Of a stretch of DNA of 64,000 nt, positions 35,422 through 44,393 are shown one piece after another. The stretch is from NCBI RefSeq assembly GCF_012275535.1, contig NZ_JAAVTK010000010.1, forward strand, positions 62,001 to 126,000. Direction: 5' to 3'. The stretch is from Hymenobacter artigasi. Lineage in GTDB: Bacteria; Bacteroidota; Bacteroidia; Cytophagales; Hymenobacteraceae. The position numbers and the translations under genes are program-made. The notes under the pieces were generated by a model, which saw nothing but the letters and a program-made list of their open reading frames with translations, had not been told where the DNA came from and searched no databases. Numbering within the stretch: position 1 is the stretch's first letter; every line of letters begins with the position of its first letter.

Positions 35422-35447
35422 GCAGGAGCGGGGAAAGATGTAAAACC

Positions 35448-35455
35448 CAAAGGTA
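35448..35455 (-). promoter_or_regulatory. -7 box of ppx
   Basis: TACCTTTG on the minus strand, 27 bases before the ATG. No -33 TTTG seen. Confidence 0.5.
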
Positions 35456-35579
35456 AGCCGATGGGCGGGGCTTTGGGAATCGATTTTAGTGGCATGCGGC
35501 AGATGCGGGCTGCCTGCTTTTTAGCTGGCTGTCCGCTCGTCGTCGGGGCGTCATCATGCTGAGGCGTGAGGTATACTAC

Positions 35580-36806
35580 TCAGAATACCTCACCGAGGTT
35601 CAGGCTAAGGCCGTGCGAGCCATCGGCCCCGAACGCGTAGTCGATGGCCAGGTTGGTGTTGGACACCTTGTTGAGGCGGAGGCGCAGGCCGGCCCCGGCG
35701 GCGGGTACTATTTTTTCGAAGTGCCGGCTTTGCTGCTCGGTCACGGTCTGGGCATTGGCGAAAACGACGCCGCCCAGCAGGCGGTTGTGGGTGATGCCGT
35801 AGCGGTATTCGACCTCGCCGTAGAGCAGGTCATCGCCCCGAAAACGGCCCTGAATGAAGCCCCGGCCGGTGTTGCTGTAGGTGTCCCAGCCGGTGCTGGG
35901 CAGGTCGAGGAAGGGCGGGTTGCCGGCAATGGTGACGGCGTTGTAGGACCACAGCGCCAGAATATTGGCCGAGTGCGGCGAGGGGTGCAGGTAGGTGCGG
36001 GCGTCAATCAGCAGCATCTGCGAGACGCTGGTGCTGCCGAGGGCTTTCAGGTTGGTGCGCAATACGGTGCTCAGGTAGCGGCCGCCTTGCGGGTTGATGG
36101 CGTTGGCGCGGGTGTCGTGCAGCAGAGCCAGCACCGGCCCCGAGGATACCGACGTGCCCTCAACCCCGAACGGGTAGCGCGAAATCCGGCTCACCTCGCG
36201 AAAAGCGTTGCGGCTCACAATATTCCAGTGGTAATCGAGCTGGTAGCCCAGGCCCGCGTACCAGGCCGGGGCTATGCGCCGCAACGCGCTTTCGTAAATG
36301 CGCAGGTAGTCGTAGTTCATGCTCACCACGCGGTCGGTGGTGCTGGTGTACATGCCGAGGCCGTAGGTGCTTTGCGGATAGCGCATTAGCCGCCAGTCGC
36401 CCACAAAATACCAGTGGTTGTCAGCGGTCCAGAGGGAAGAGGTGGCCGTGATGATAAGCTGGTCGTTGACGGTGTAGGCGGCCCCGGCGAGTACCGTCGA
36501 CACGTTGGCCCCCGGCCGGGCAAAAGCCAAGCTGAATGCCAGCTGCGCAATGCCGCCGGTTTGCTGCGTGTAGCCGATTACGGGCACTATCAGCAGGGCT
36601 TTCTGCCCTTGCTGCATCGAAAGCGAATCGTGGGCGGGCAGGCGCGGAAAAGCCAGCCGGGTCACGTCCACCACGTCGGCCGAGGCCGGCAGGGGTGGCG
36701 TATGCTGCGCCTGCGCCGCCTGGGCGATGATGCTCAGGGCTGCTATCAGCCCACCGACTCCGGCCCGTTTACGCCGTATAAATAAGGCGAAAAGCCAGGA
36801 GAACAT
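35580..36806 (-). CDS. outer-membrane barrel protein (BamA/TamA C-terminal-like)
   Basis: A 408-residue protein with a signal peptide (after RRKR, hydrophobic to AQAAQAQ). The remaining sequence is made of alternating beta-strand-like stretches with aromatic ends (YVGDWRLMRYPQSTYGLGMY, ILALWSYNAVTI, LRLRLNKVSNTNLAIDYAFG), as in the surface-antigen (Omp85) barrel family; the final region contains the typical RGRFRGDDLLYGEVEYRYGI. No POTRA-type repeat is clear. It is most likely an outer-membrane barrel of unknown cargo. Confidence 0.7.
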   Translation of the reverse strand: MFSWLFALFIRRKRAGVGGLIAALSIIAQAAQAQHTPPLPASADVVDVTRLAFPRLPAHDSLSMQQGQKALLIVPVIGYTQQTGGIAQLAFSLAFARPGANVSTVLAGAAYTVNDQLIITATSSLWTADNHWYFVGDWRLMRYPQSTYGLGMYTSTTDRVVSMNYDYLRIYESALRRIAPAWYAGLGYQLDYHWNIVSRNAFREVSRISRYPFGVEGTSVSSGPVLALLHDTRANAINPQGGRYLSTVLRTNLKALGSTSVSQMLLIDARTYLHPSPHSANILALWSYNAVTIAGNPPFLDLPSTGWDTYSNTGRGFIQGRFRGDDLLYGEVEYRYGITHNRLLGGVVFANAQTVTEQQSRHFEKIVPAAGAGLRLRLNKVSNTNLAIDYAFGADGSHGLSLNLGEVF

Positions 36807-36976
36807 ATTGGGTGAACCGGAAGGAGCTGAGCAGGTTTTGACTGGCTAACCAGCCATTGAACCCGAAGGTAGCCCACGGTTTTATCGGAAATCTGGGCAC
36901 TCGCCCAATAGACGGTATTAGTCGACGTGGTGACCGTTGGCCTGTTCGAGCGCCGGCCAGCCGCCACGCAGCTTCG

Positions 36977-39900
36977 CTACTTATCCAGGCGGAAACCCAG
37001 ACCGAACTGGATGAGCGAGCTTTCCACCGACTTCTGGTAAGACACGGCGAAGGTCAGCGTTTCGACCACCGGGGCGATGTAGAAGCCACCGCCGTAGCCG
37101 GTGTGCCAGCCGCCGGGCGAGGCGCCCTGGTAGTACACCCGGCCCTGGTCGTAGAAGCCGAACACGCCGTAGTAGAAGGGCAGGAAGTTGTTTTTGACCT
37201 GGCCAAGTGCGAGGCGCAATTCCGTGTTGTAGTACAGAGCGGCGTCGCCGCTGAAGCGGTTGCGGTAGTAGCCACGCAGGCCCTCGTTCTGACCGATGCT
37301 GGCGAATTTGTAAAACGGAATGGAAGCATCGGGGCCATAGTTTTTGGCCCCACCACCTTTGAGGACGAGCGTAACGGGCAGGCCGATTTTAGCTGTGCCA
37401 TAATATTCGGCAAAGCCCTGGGTGAGGCCAAAAGTGGCCTTGCCGTTATTGAGCGAGCCGTTGGGGCTCAGAATAGTAGCGTTGTTAGTGAGCTGCGTGT
37501 AGGTGTCGTGCTGTACCCGAATGCGTACCCCACGCTGGGCAAAGCTGGCGCGGTTGCGCAGGTCCAGGTCGAATACCCCATTCAGGCCCAGCAAGTGCTG
37601 GGAACTCACGTTGATGGAGGGGTCGACTACCGGGCCATCGGGCCGGTACTGGTAGGTACCCAGGAAGGTATTGCCGCCGAAGTCACTGGTATAGTTCTCG
37701 TAGGTGGGGCCAACGCGAATGACGCTGCGCTGCAAAAAGGTGCGCTCCAGAAAGGCATTCACGGTGTAGCCGCGGTAGCGGGCGTTGTAGAACTTGTTGT
37801 CGTAGAGCGTCTGGTCGAAGCCCGTGTTATTGCCCAGGCCGAAGAAGCGGTAGAATGGAAAGTAGCTGCCGTAGCTGGCCGACGCGCCCACATCGACCTT
37901 GCCAATGGCGTAGCGGTGCCGGGTGCTGGCTGTGAGCTGAAACAGTCCGTTAAGGCTGCCCTGCACATCAAACGAATAAATATTCTTATACCCCGGCTTG
38001 CGGAAACCCTGCCGCAGGAAGGTGATGCCCGCGCTGGCCCCAAAGCCGTCGTTGGCATTATAAAACAGCCCAATGCTGGGCCGGTACGAGTTGAATTCAA
38101 ACTGCTCGCGGTCGTACTCGTTCACACCCGGGCGGGTGCTGGTGCGGTTGTCTGACTCCGGACCGAGCTGCATTTCGGTGTCGGGTAGGTCGTAGATTTT
38201 GGTGCGGGCGCGCAGGCCGGTGGCCGTGGAGTTGTCGGTGATTTTGTCTTTGCCATCGCCGCCAATCACGCGCACCAGCACGCTGTGCCTGCCACCCTCG
38301 CCGGTGACGGTGAATACATCCTTGCCACCGAGGCCGTAGAGGCACACTTCTTCGGTTTCACCGGGCTTGAAAGTGCGGTCGAACAGGGCAGGGCCCTTAG
38401 CGGCATCGGTATCGCCGGCGCGGTCAAACATCTGCACGCGCACCTGGCCATCGGGCATCCGGTTCACCTGGAAAACCTCGCCTTTGTTTGAGCCCACCAC
38501 ATCGACGCGGTTAGCCAGCAGCAGGTAATATTCATCAATGGCCTTCGGCAGCTCCTGAATGCGGGCCTTCAGCTTGCGGTTGATGTCCTTGCCGGATTTG
38601 TCCTGAATTTCGGACGGCAGCTGGGCCGTGGCCCCATCGATAACGGCAGGGGTGATTTTGGCCTGCAGGTACTTGGCTGCGGTCTGCCAGTCTTCGCGGC
38701 TCAGGTTTTGCAGCAGAAAACGGTCGAGGTGGCGGGCGGGCCAGTTCAGGCTTTTCATGTCCTCAAACTGGTCGTTGAATCCCTCGATGCTGGGCACGGC
38801 CCACTCGCGGTTGGCCAGGTAGCTGAGAAAACCGTTCCAGAGCGTGAAGCTCTGGTCGCGGTCGCGTGGGATAGGACGGTAGAGCAGGCCGCCGTTGGGC
38901 TGCTTGTAGCCGGCCCATTTCCAGTTATCCTCGTGCTTGCCGAAGTCGGCCACCAGCATATCGAAGGCACGGGCGCGGGCCAGGGCCGGCGCATCCACGC
39001 GGTTGTCGTGGTCCTTGTACAACTTGCGAAACAGGCTGAAGCTGCGGCTCACCTCATCGGAGCCGCCGAAGCCGGGCAGGTTGGGCTTGGGGTCTTTGGG
39101 CGAGTCTTCGAGGGTGCCGAGCAGGCCGGCGTACTGCTCGCGATAGCTCCCGAGCTGCTGGTTATCGGGTAGGCGGAACAGGCGCGGGCGGGCGTGCAGA
39201 ATGTCCGTCTGGTCCAGCATGTAGCTGATGGGCAGGTTGCTATACGGGTTGGCCGTGGCCGTCACGTCGCGCAGCACATCCGAGGCAATGGAATTGCGCA
39301 GCTCGGGCGGCAGAATCTTGGTCACGTCCTTGTCCACGGAGCGGAAAACGTACTCCGAGCTGTCGGCCGCGATGAGCTTGAGGGAAGTCGTCTGGCGTCC
39401 GCCGCCCTTGCCGGTGGGGCGCAGGCCGCCTTTTTCGGTGTTCAAATCCAAGGTTCTCACCGTCACCAGCTGTAGCCAGGCAGCGCGGTAGATTTTGCCA
39501 ATGAAGAAGTTGCGGCTGCCGGTGGGCTTATACTCCGGGCCAGGCACCACGATGGTAGTGGCCTGAAAAGGCACGTCGGGTTTGGCCTCAGCCACGGTTT
39601 GGACAGCGCCGGGGCAGGTGGTGATAAAGGGGTTGGCGGGGGCCTTCTGGTCGCCGCCATTAGCGCAGGCCGAGCGGAAAAGCGTGGCAGTATAGGCGTC
39701 CTTAGCGGCCTGGCCTTTATCGGCAAAGGTGAACACATGCGTCTTCACGGTGCCATCCGCGAAGTATTCGAGGGTAGTGTAGCCTTCCTCGCTTTTGCTA
39801 TAGAGTGACTGGCCCTTGGCCCCCACATGCTCGCTCTCGGCAAAGCTGCCGCTTACAAGGTGGTAGTTGCCCTGGAAAGGGGTGATTTGCAGGCTGAAAT

Positions 39901-40747
39901 CGTGGGCAGCGGCGTAAATCACGCCGGGGTTGCTCTGCAGCGTGTTCAGCAGCTCCTTGCGTAGTTCCTGGTAGCGGGGGTTGGCCAAGTCGCGCGGGGT
40001 GCCCACGTTCTGGCGGTAGGCCGCGTAAATGGTACCGAATACGGGTGGGCTGAGATGGCGCGAAAGCGGCTCGTGGCCGCCGTACACGCCGTTGGTCACC
40101 ACGGGGTGATGGCCCAGCAACAGCACGTTCTTGTTCTTGGTTTCGTCAATCAGGTCCTGCAGCTGCTCGCGGAACTCCTCCTTAGTCAGGGTTTTGCAGT
40201 CGGTATCGGGTGCTTCGGGCCGGTCGAAGGGGTGGGTGAACCACGGCGTGTTGATGGCTACGAGGCGTACCAGCGGGGCCACGTCCACCACTTCGGGGCC
40301 GGGGCAGCCATTGGTCGGAATAAAGGCATTCTGGCCGGGCAGCTGCTTCTCGATGTATTTTTCGAGGCGGCGCACGGCTTTGAGGCCGGCGGGGCCGGAA
40401 TTGGCCCAGTCCTTATCGCCGGGCAGGAAGTAGATTTTGCCCTGCGGCAGGCCCTTAACCAAGGCAATCAGGGCATCGGCGCGGTCCCGGGCCTGTTGGC
40501 TGACGGCAGTATCCTTTTTAGTGGCCAAACCCTCATTTGCCACAATATCACCGAGATGCACCACCGTGAACGGCCCGGATTGCTGCTCCAGGGTGGCGCG
40601 CAGCAGCTTGAGGCGGGAGGCAGGTAATTCGGCTTGGGCAGTGTTGCCGAGCAGGAAAACGGTATGGGCAGGGGCCTGGGCGAAAGCGGAGGCTGAAGCC
40701 ACCAGGAATAGCCCGGCAAAAAATGCGCGAACGTAGCGAAAAGACAT
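36977..40747 (-). CDS. metallophosphoesterase fused to an outer-membrane barrel
   Basis: A 1256-residue protein with a signal peptide (MSFRYVRAFFAGLFLVASASAFAQ). Residues about 27-330 are a calcineurin-like phosphoesterase: VHLGDIV, FLPGDKDW, LLLGHHPV and AAHDFSLQ carry the metal ligands. The middle (about 400-900) lacks recognisable family motifs apart from FSLWNG-like segments. From about 930 to the end it is a barrel of the surface-antigen type, with YRGYTVNAFLERTF, FGLTQGFAEYYGTAKI and VSYQKSVESSLIQFGLGFRL at the end. The phosphatase would therefore be held at the outer membrane. Such large fusions occur in Bacteroidota; the substrate is unknown. Confidence 0.75.
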   Translation of the reverse strand: MSFRYVRAFFAGLFLVASASAFAQAPAHTVFLLGNTAQAELPASRLKLLRATLEQQSGPFTVVHLGDIVANEGLATKKDTAVSQQARDRADALIALVKGLPQGKIYFLPGDKDWANSGPAGLKAVRRLEKYIEKQLPGQNAFIPTNGCPGPEVVDVAPLVRLVAINTPWFTHPFDRPEAPDTDCKTLTKEEFREQLQDLIDETKNKNVLLLGHHPVVTNGVYGGHEPLSRHLSPPVFGTIYAAYRQNVGTPRDLANPRYQELRKELLNTLQSNPGVIYAAAHDFSLQITPFQGNYHLVSGSFAESEHVGAKGQSLYSKSEEGYTTLEYFADGTVKTHVFTFADKGQAAKDAYTATLFRSACANGGDQKAPANPFITTCPGAVQTVAEAKPDVPFQATTIVVPGPEYKPTGSRNFFIGKIYRAAWLQLVTVRTLDLNTEKGGLRPTGKGGGRQTTSLKLIAADSSEYVFRSVDKDVTKILPPELRNSIASDVLRDVTATANPYSNLPISYMLDQTDILHARPRLFRLPDNQQLGSYREQYAGLLGTLEDSPKDPKPNLPGFGGSDEVSRSFSLFRKLYKDHDNRVDAPALARARAFDMLVADFGKHEDNWKWAGYKQPNGGLLYRPIPRDRDQSFTLWNGFLSYLANREWAVPSIEGFNDQFEDMKSLNWPARHLDRFLLQNLSREDWQTAAKYLQAKITPAVIDGATAQLPSEIQDKSGKDINRKLKARIQELPKAIDEYYLLLANRVDVVGSNKGEVFQVNRMPDGQVRVQMFDRAGDTDAAKGPALFDRTFKPGETEEVCLYGLGGKDVFTVTGEGGRHSVLVRVIGGDGKDKITDNSTATGLRARTKIYDLPDTEMQLGPESDNRTSTRPGVNEYDREQFEFNSYRPSIGLFYNANDGFGASAGITFLRQGFRKPGYKNIYSFDVQGSLNGLFQLTASTRHRYAIGKVDVGASASYGSYFPFYRFFGLGNNTGFDQTLYDNKFYNARYRGYTVNAFLERTFLQRSVIRVGPTYENYTSDFGGNTFLGTYQYRPDGPVVDPSINVSSQHLLGLNGVFDLDLRNRASFAQRGVRIRVQHDTYTQLTNNATILSPNGSLNNGKATFGLTQGFAEYYGTAKIGLPVTLVLKGGGAKNYGPDASIPFYKFASIGQNEGLRGYYRNRFSGDAALYYNTELRLALGQVKNNFLPFYYGVFGFYDQGRVYYQGASPGGWHTGYGGGFYIAPVVETLTFAVSYQKSVESSLIQFGLGFRLDK

Positions 40748-40859
40748 AAGCAGAGAAGATATGGCCCTCTTCTACGGCAGAGGAGCAGTACGTGGCCATA
40801 TTTACCGCGTTAAAAGGCCCAGGTGGGTACATTTACCTGCTAATTTCCCCACTTTGCCG

Positions 40860-42359
40860 ATGAGCCCCACCGCTGCTGATGTGCTGATTGCCGGAGCCGG
40901 TCCCTCGGGTTTGCTGCTGGCGCTGGAGCTGTGCCGCCACGGCCTCCGGCTCCGCCTCGTGGATGCCCGCTCCGGCCCTTCGCCCCTCAGCCGGGCGCTG
41001 GTGGTTCACGCCCGCACGCTGGAGCTGCTGGACCGGCACGGACTGGCCGAAGCTTTCGTGGCCCGGGGCGAGCTGGTGCGCGGCGGGGCCATGCGCCGCC
41101 ATGGCCGGGTGGTGGCCACCGTTCCGCTGGGGCGCATCGGTGCAGGCCTCAGCCCTTATCCTTTCCTGCTTATGCTGTCGCAGGACCAGACCGAAAGCCT
41201 GCTGCGCGATGCCCTGGCTGGCTACGGCGTGGCCGTGGAGTGGAACACGGCCCTGCTCGACCTGACCCAGGATGCCAACGGCGTTACGGCTACGCTGCAG
41301 GCCCCCGGCGGCGCGCCGGCCACCGCCCGGGCCGCCTACCTGGCCGGCTGCGACGGGGCCAGCTCGGCCGTGCGCAAAGCCCTGGGCATTGGCTTCCCCG
41401 GCGGCACCTATGAGCAGACGTTCTTTGTGGCCGATACCGTGACCGAGGGCCTGCCGCCCGACCCGCAGGCAGGCCGCCAGCTGCAGATTTCGCTGGCCCC
41501 GCGTACGTTCAATGCCTTCTTCCCCATGCCCGGCGGGCGTACGCGCATCATTGGCCTGCTGCCTGCCGGCACCAGCCCCGACGCGGCCACTTTCGCCGAT
41601 GTGCAGCCCGCCCTCGAAGCCGCCGAGCATATCCGGGTGCAGTCGGTGAGCTGGTTCTCGACGTACCGGGTGCATCACCGGGTGGCCGACCACTTTCGGC
41701 AGGGCCGCGCTTTTTTGGTGGGCGATGCCGGCCACATCCACAGCCCCGCCGGGGGCCAGGGCATGAATACGGGCATGGGCGATGCCGTGAACCTGGGCTG
41801 GAAGCTGGCCGCCGCCCTGCGCCCCGCTGCCCCGGCCGAGGCCCTGCTGGCCACCTACGAAGCCGAGCGCCTGCCCTTCGCCCGCCAGCTGGTGGCCACC
41901 ACCGACCGCGCCTTTACCGGGGCCACGCGGGCTTCGGCCTGGGCCAGCTTCGTGCGGTCGCAGCTGGCCCCGCGGCTGTTGCCGCTGGCCCTGCGCCTGC
42001 CGGTATTCCGGCGGCGGCTGTTCCGCATCATCTCCCAGGTTGCCATTGCCTACCCCGACTCGCCTTTGAGCAAGGGCCGCACCCCTGCCGCCAGCGGCGG
42101 CGACCGCCTGCCCTGGACCGCCGACCGGTACCCGGCCATTCGGCCCGCTGGCTGGCACTTGCTGCACGTAGGGCCAGCCCCCGCCGCCGCAGCCTGGGCG
42201 CACGCGCGGCAGCTCCCAGCCACCCAGGTGACGCCCGCCCCCGGCGAAACCCCGGGCACCGTTTACCTGGTGCGGCCCGATGGCTACCTCGGGCTGGTAG
42301 CTGCCGCATTTAGCGAACCGGAATTTGCCGCCTATGCCCGGCAGTGGCTGGGGCTATAG
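40860..42359 (+). CDS. FAD-dependent aromatic-type monooxygenase
   Basis: A 499-residue flavoprotein of the PHBH/UbiH class. The N-terminal dinucleotide-binding GAGPSGLLLALEL is followed by the second FAD motif FLVGDAGHIHSPAGGQGMNTG with DAVNLGWKLAA. Members hydroxylate phenols and related compounds using NAD(P)H and oxygen. The ATG at 40860 is used, because it lies next to the Rossmann motif; the frame opening at 40761 adds unrelated residues. The substrate is not evident, and the neighbours give no pathway. Confidence 0.87.
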   Translation: MSPTAADVLIAGAGPSGLLLALELCRHGLRLRLVDARSGPSPLSRALVVHARTLELLDRHGLAEAFVARGELVRGGAMRRHGRVVATVPLGRIGAGLSPYPFLLMLSQDQTESLLRDALAGYGVAVEWNTALLDLTQDANGVTATLQAPGGAPATARAAYLAGCDGASSAVRKALGIGFPGGTYEQTFFVADTVTEGLPPDPQAGRQLQISLAPRTFNAFFPMPGGRTRIIGLLPAGTSPDAATFADVQPALEAAEHIRVQSVSWFSTYRVHHRVADHFRQGRAFLVGDAGHIHSPAGGQGMNTGMGDAVNLGWKLAAALRPAAPAEALLATYEAERLPFARQLVATTDRAFTGATRASAWASFVRSQLAPRLLPLALRLPVFRRRLFRIISQVAIAYPDSPLSKGRTPAASGGDRLPWTADRYPAIRPAGWHLLHVGPAPAAAAWAHARQLPATQVTPAPGETPGTVYLVRPDGYLGLVAAAFSEPEFAAYARQWLGL

Positions 42360-42399
42360 GAACGTTTTTATTCAACGCTGGAATTTGCTGTCTGGAGCA

Positions 42400-42957
42400 T
42401 CATCCTCGGGCAGGGCGTGCCTTGGCAAGCGGAGCCCACAATGCCTGCCAGCCCAGCAGTAGCAGGCACGGTATTCCCACCCAAATAGCTTCGCTGGCCA
42501 GTACCCGCAAGCCCTTGGCTCCGAAGAAACCCCGGATGCTCAGCGGCGATACCCTGATGGGCCGGAATGGAAAGAAATAGCGCTCCAGGTGCCAGGGGCT
42601 GAAGAATGCCACACCCAGGCCGCCAGTTGTCAGGGCATCGAGCAGGCCGTGCGAGGCGGTGGCCAGAAACAGTAGCAGCGCCAGCCGCCCGGTAGCGGGC
42701 CGCTGGCCGGGGCGCGCCAGCTGGGCCAGGAGGGTGCCTATTGCAGCCACCACGACGGCCGCCAGCAGCGAGTGCGTGAGCCCCCGGTGCCCCCAAAGGC
42801 TGTCGTAGGGCACCCCCAGGCGGGAGCCCACCGAATCCACATCGGGCAAAGCGGCGCAGATGCCCGCCGCTACCCAGTAAGGCCAGTGCCGGCGGTCGGG
42901 GAGCAGGAGTTTGCCCAGGGTGGCCCCCAGCGCGGCGTGGCCAAATGCAGAAGCCAT
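42400..42957 (-). CDS. membrane-bound metal-dependent hydrolase (YdjM/LexA-binding type)
   Basis: A 185-residue inner-membrane protein of the YdjM-like metal-dependent hydrolase family (PF04307 type). The family motifs PDVDSVG, WGHRGLTHSL and SHGLLDALTTGG carry the His and Asp residues that would bind metal in a membrane environment. Five or so helices are visible. Functions are not established for most members. The start ATG at 42957 follows a terminator for the preceding genes, so it probably has its own promoter. Confidence 0.8.
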   Translation of the reverse strand: MASAFGHAALGATLGKLLLPDRRHWPYWVAAGICAALPDVDSVGSRLGVPYDSLWGHRGLTHSLLAAVVVAAIGTLLAQLARPGQRPATGRLALLLFLATASHGLLDALTTGGLGVAFFSPWHLERYFFPFRPIRVSPLSIRGFFGAKGLRVLASEAIWVGIPCLLLLGWQALWAPLAKARPARG

Positions 42958-42973
42958 GAGCAGGAATAAAAAG

Positions 42974-43010
42974 CGACTGGTCCGCCCGCCAAAGGCAGAC
43001 GGACCAGCGC
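42974..43010 (-). terminator. intrinsic terminator after the 40-residue ORF
   Basis: On the minus strand GCTGGTCCG pairs with CGGACCAG around a loop and is followed by GCTTTTTATT. It starts about 14 bases past the stop codon of the micro-ORF at 43024. Confidence 0.7.
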
Positions 43011-43023
43011 AAAGAGAATGCGT

Positions 43024-43146
43024 TTACCAACGACGGATAAAGCCGTAGTGTTCAAGCAGCCACAGGGCCGCGATGACGGCAACGAGGATGAGGGCCTTGG
43101 GCCAGAACTCCCCCCAGAAGCCGCGCTTACTAGATGGCCGGCTCAT
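43024..43146 (-). CDS. 40-residue single-helix membrane micro-protein
   Basis: A 40-codon ORF, starting ATG at 43146, encodes MSRPSSKRGFWGEFWPKALI then a hydrophobic stretch (LVAVIAALWLL) and ends EHYGFIRRW. It has one membrane helix with basic ends on both sides. It overlaps the end of the 81-residue gene upstream (43130) by 17 bases, suggesting translational coupling, and is closed by a terminator 14 bases after its stop codon. I know no family for it, and the evidence is context plus composition. Confidence 0.6.
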   Translation of the reverse strand: MSRPSSKRGFWGEFWPKALILVAVIAALWLLEHYGFIRRW

Positions 43147-43375
43147 CTTCGGGGCGCCAGGTGAGCACCATGTGGTGCACGGGCAGTACCACAAATTCGG
43201 GGTGGTGGCGCAGCTCTTCCTGGTTGCTCAGAGCCCAGTCGAAAGCCGCCTGCTCGGTGTCGAAGGCTTCAGGGACCTGTGGAATCGGCCTGAGGACCAT
43301 GTGGTTGTGGTCGTGGGCACTGTCATGCTCGTTGCGTAGGCCGAGCAGCTTGTATTTGGTGACGAGTCTGTACAT
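43130..43375 (-). CDS. small hypothetical protein
   Basis: An 81-residue soluble protein with two histidine-rich short stretches (HDHNHMVLRP and PVHHMVLTW) and a hydrophilic middle (DTEQAAFDWALSNQEEL). I do not recognise a family. It lies directly upstream of, and overlaps, the 40-residue micro-protein. A near-consensus -7 box (TACCTTCG) lies a few bases upstream of its ATG. Confidence 0.6.
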   Translation of the reverse strand: MYRLVTKYKLLGLRNEHDSAHDHNHMVLRPIPQVPEAFDTEQAAFDWALSNQEELRHHPEFVVLPVHHMVLTWRPEDEPAI

Positions 43376-43445
43376 GCCGCGAAGGTAGAAGGCAGACGGG
43401 TTTTCGGCCTAATAAAAGGATGAAATTTCGGGCCGCTTTTGCGCC

Positions 43446-44129
43446 CTAGCGGGCCAGCTCTTGCAGCACCTTGGGCACGCCCGTGCTGGCGGCTTCCACC
43501 ACGTAGCGCACGCCGCGCCGGCCGGCTTCGGGCTGGTGCGGGTCGATGACAAATACGGGGCAGGTGGCGGGAGCATAGTGCAGCAGGCCCGCCGCCGGGT
43601 ACACTTGCAGCGAAGTGCCTACGATGAGCAGGGCATCGGCGGTGGCCACGGTTTCGGCGGCTTCCTCGATGGCGGGCACCATCTCGCCGAACCACACGAT
43701 GTGGGGGCGCAGCTGGTGGCCATCAGGAGCCAGGTCACCGAGGTGAATGTCGCCGTGGCAGTTGTAGGCGGTGGTTTCGTCCTGCACGGAGCGCATCTGG
43801 TTCAGCATGCCGTGCAGGTGCAGCACATCGGTGGAGCCGGCGCGCTCGTGCAGGTCGTCCACGTTTTGGGTGATGATGCTGACGCGCCAGCCGGGCTGCT
43901 CCTCGAAGCCGGCCAGGGCCAGGTGGGCGGCGTTGGGCTGCACGGTGCGGGCCTGGGCGCGGCGCTGGTTGTAAAAATCGAGCACCAAAGCCGGGTTGCG
44001 GGCAAAGCCCTCGGGGGAGGCCACGTCCTCCACGCGGTGGTCTTCCCACAGCCCGTTCGTGTCGCGGAACGTGCGGATGCCGGACTCAGCCGAGACGCCG
44101 GCCCCGGTAAGGACAACAAGGTGTTTCAT
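43446..44129 (-). CDS. cobB: sirtuin-type NAD-dependent deacylase (zinc-less)
   Basis: A 227-residue class III sirtuin. NAD-binding GAGVSAESGI, TFRDTNGLWE, QNVDDLHERAG and the catalytic H106 (HLHGML) are present, followed by VGTSLQVYPAAGL. The YxxR pair (Y53, R56) typical of SIRT5-like enzymes that remove succinyl or malonyl groups is present. The zinc-binding Cys-x-x-Cys pairs are missing: the region after HGMLNQ holds one Cys only (YNCHGD). Bacteroidota homologues often lack the zinc cysteines, so this is likely a family trait rather than a defect. Confidence 0.88.
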   Translation of the reverse strand: MKHLVVLTGAGVSAESGIRTFRDTNGLWEDHRVEDVASPEGFARNPALVLDFYNQRRAQARTVQPNAAHLALAGFEEQPGWRVSIITQNVDDLHERAGSTDVLHLHGMLNQMRSVQDETTAYNCHGDIHLGDLAPDGHQLRPHIVWFGEMVPAIEEAAETVATADALLIVGTSLQVYPAAGLLHYAPATCPVFVIDPHQPEAGRRGVRYVVEAASTGVPKVLQELAR

Positions 44130-44136
44130 ATTTTAT

Positions 44137-44165
44137 GGGGTAGGAGGATATGGGGGAGGGTAGGC
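44137..44165. repeat. G-tract repeat, half copy
   Basis: GGGGTAGGAGGATATGGGGG and the following AGGGTAGG match one arm of the G-tract inverted repeats at 3327, 8691 and 34328, but no complementary arm is nearby. It lies just upstream of the sirtuin start codon. Confidence 0.6.
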
Positions 44166-44286
44166 GTTGACGAAAGTCGAAATAAAAAAGGGTTATGCAA
44201 GCAGTAGGGGTACTAATGGCAACGCCACCTCCACGTAAGGAGGGAAACAGGGCTTCCGCACCAATAGGATTAGCAGTTCTGGCCCG

Positions 44287-44319
44287 GCGCTTCAGCCCCG
44301 GTGCGATTGTCCAAGCTAC
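44287..44319. repeat. GTCCAAGCTAC repeat, copy 1
   Basis: About 33 bases that start GCGC and end GTCCAAGCTAC. A similar stretch lies at 45087, so the two copies flank the hypothetical gene at 44394 in direct orientation. Confidence 0.4.
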
Positions 44320-44393
44320 CCGCTACAAAAAAATACGGCCCACGATGGAAATTCGCGGGCCGGTCAGGTATCAAAGGAGCCGTGCGTGGCTTG

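Noticed and set aside
40833..42203. 456-residue frame opposite the flavin monooxygenase
   Set aside because: Low-complexity Gly/Gln/Ala content and no motif; the plus-strand frame has both FAD motifs.
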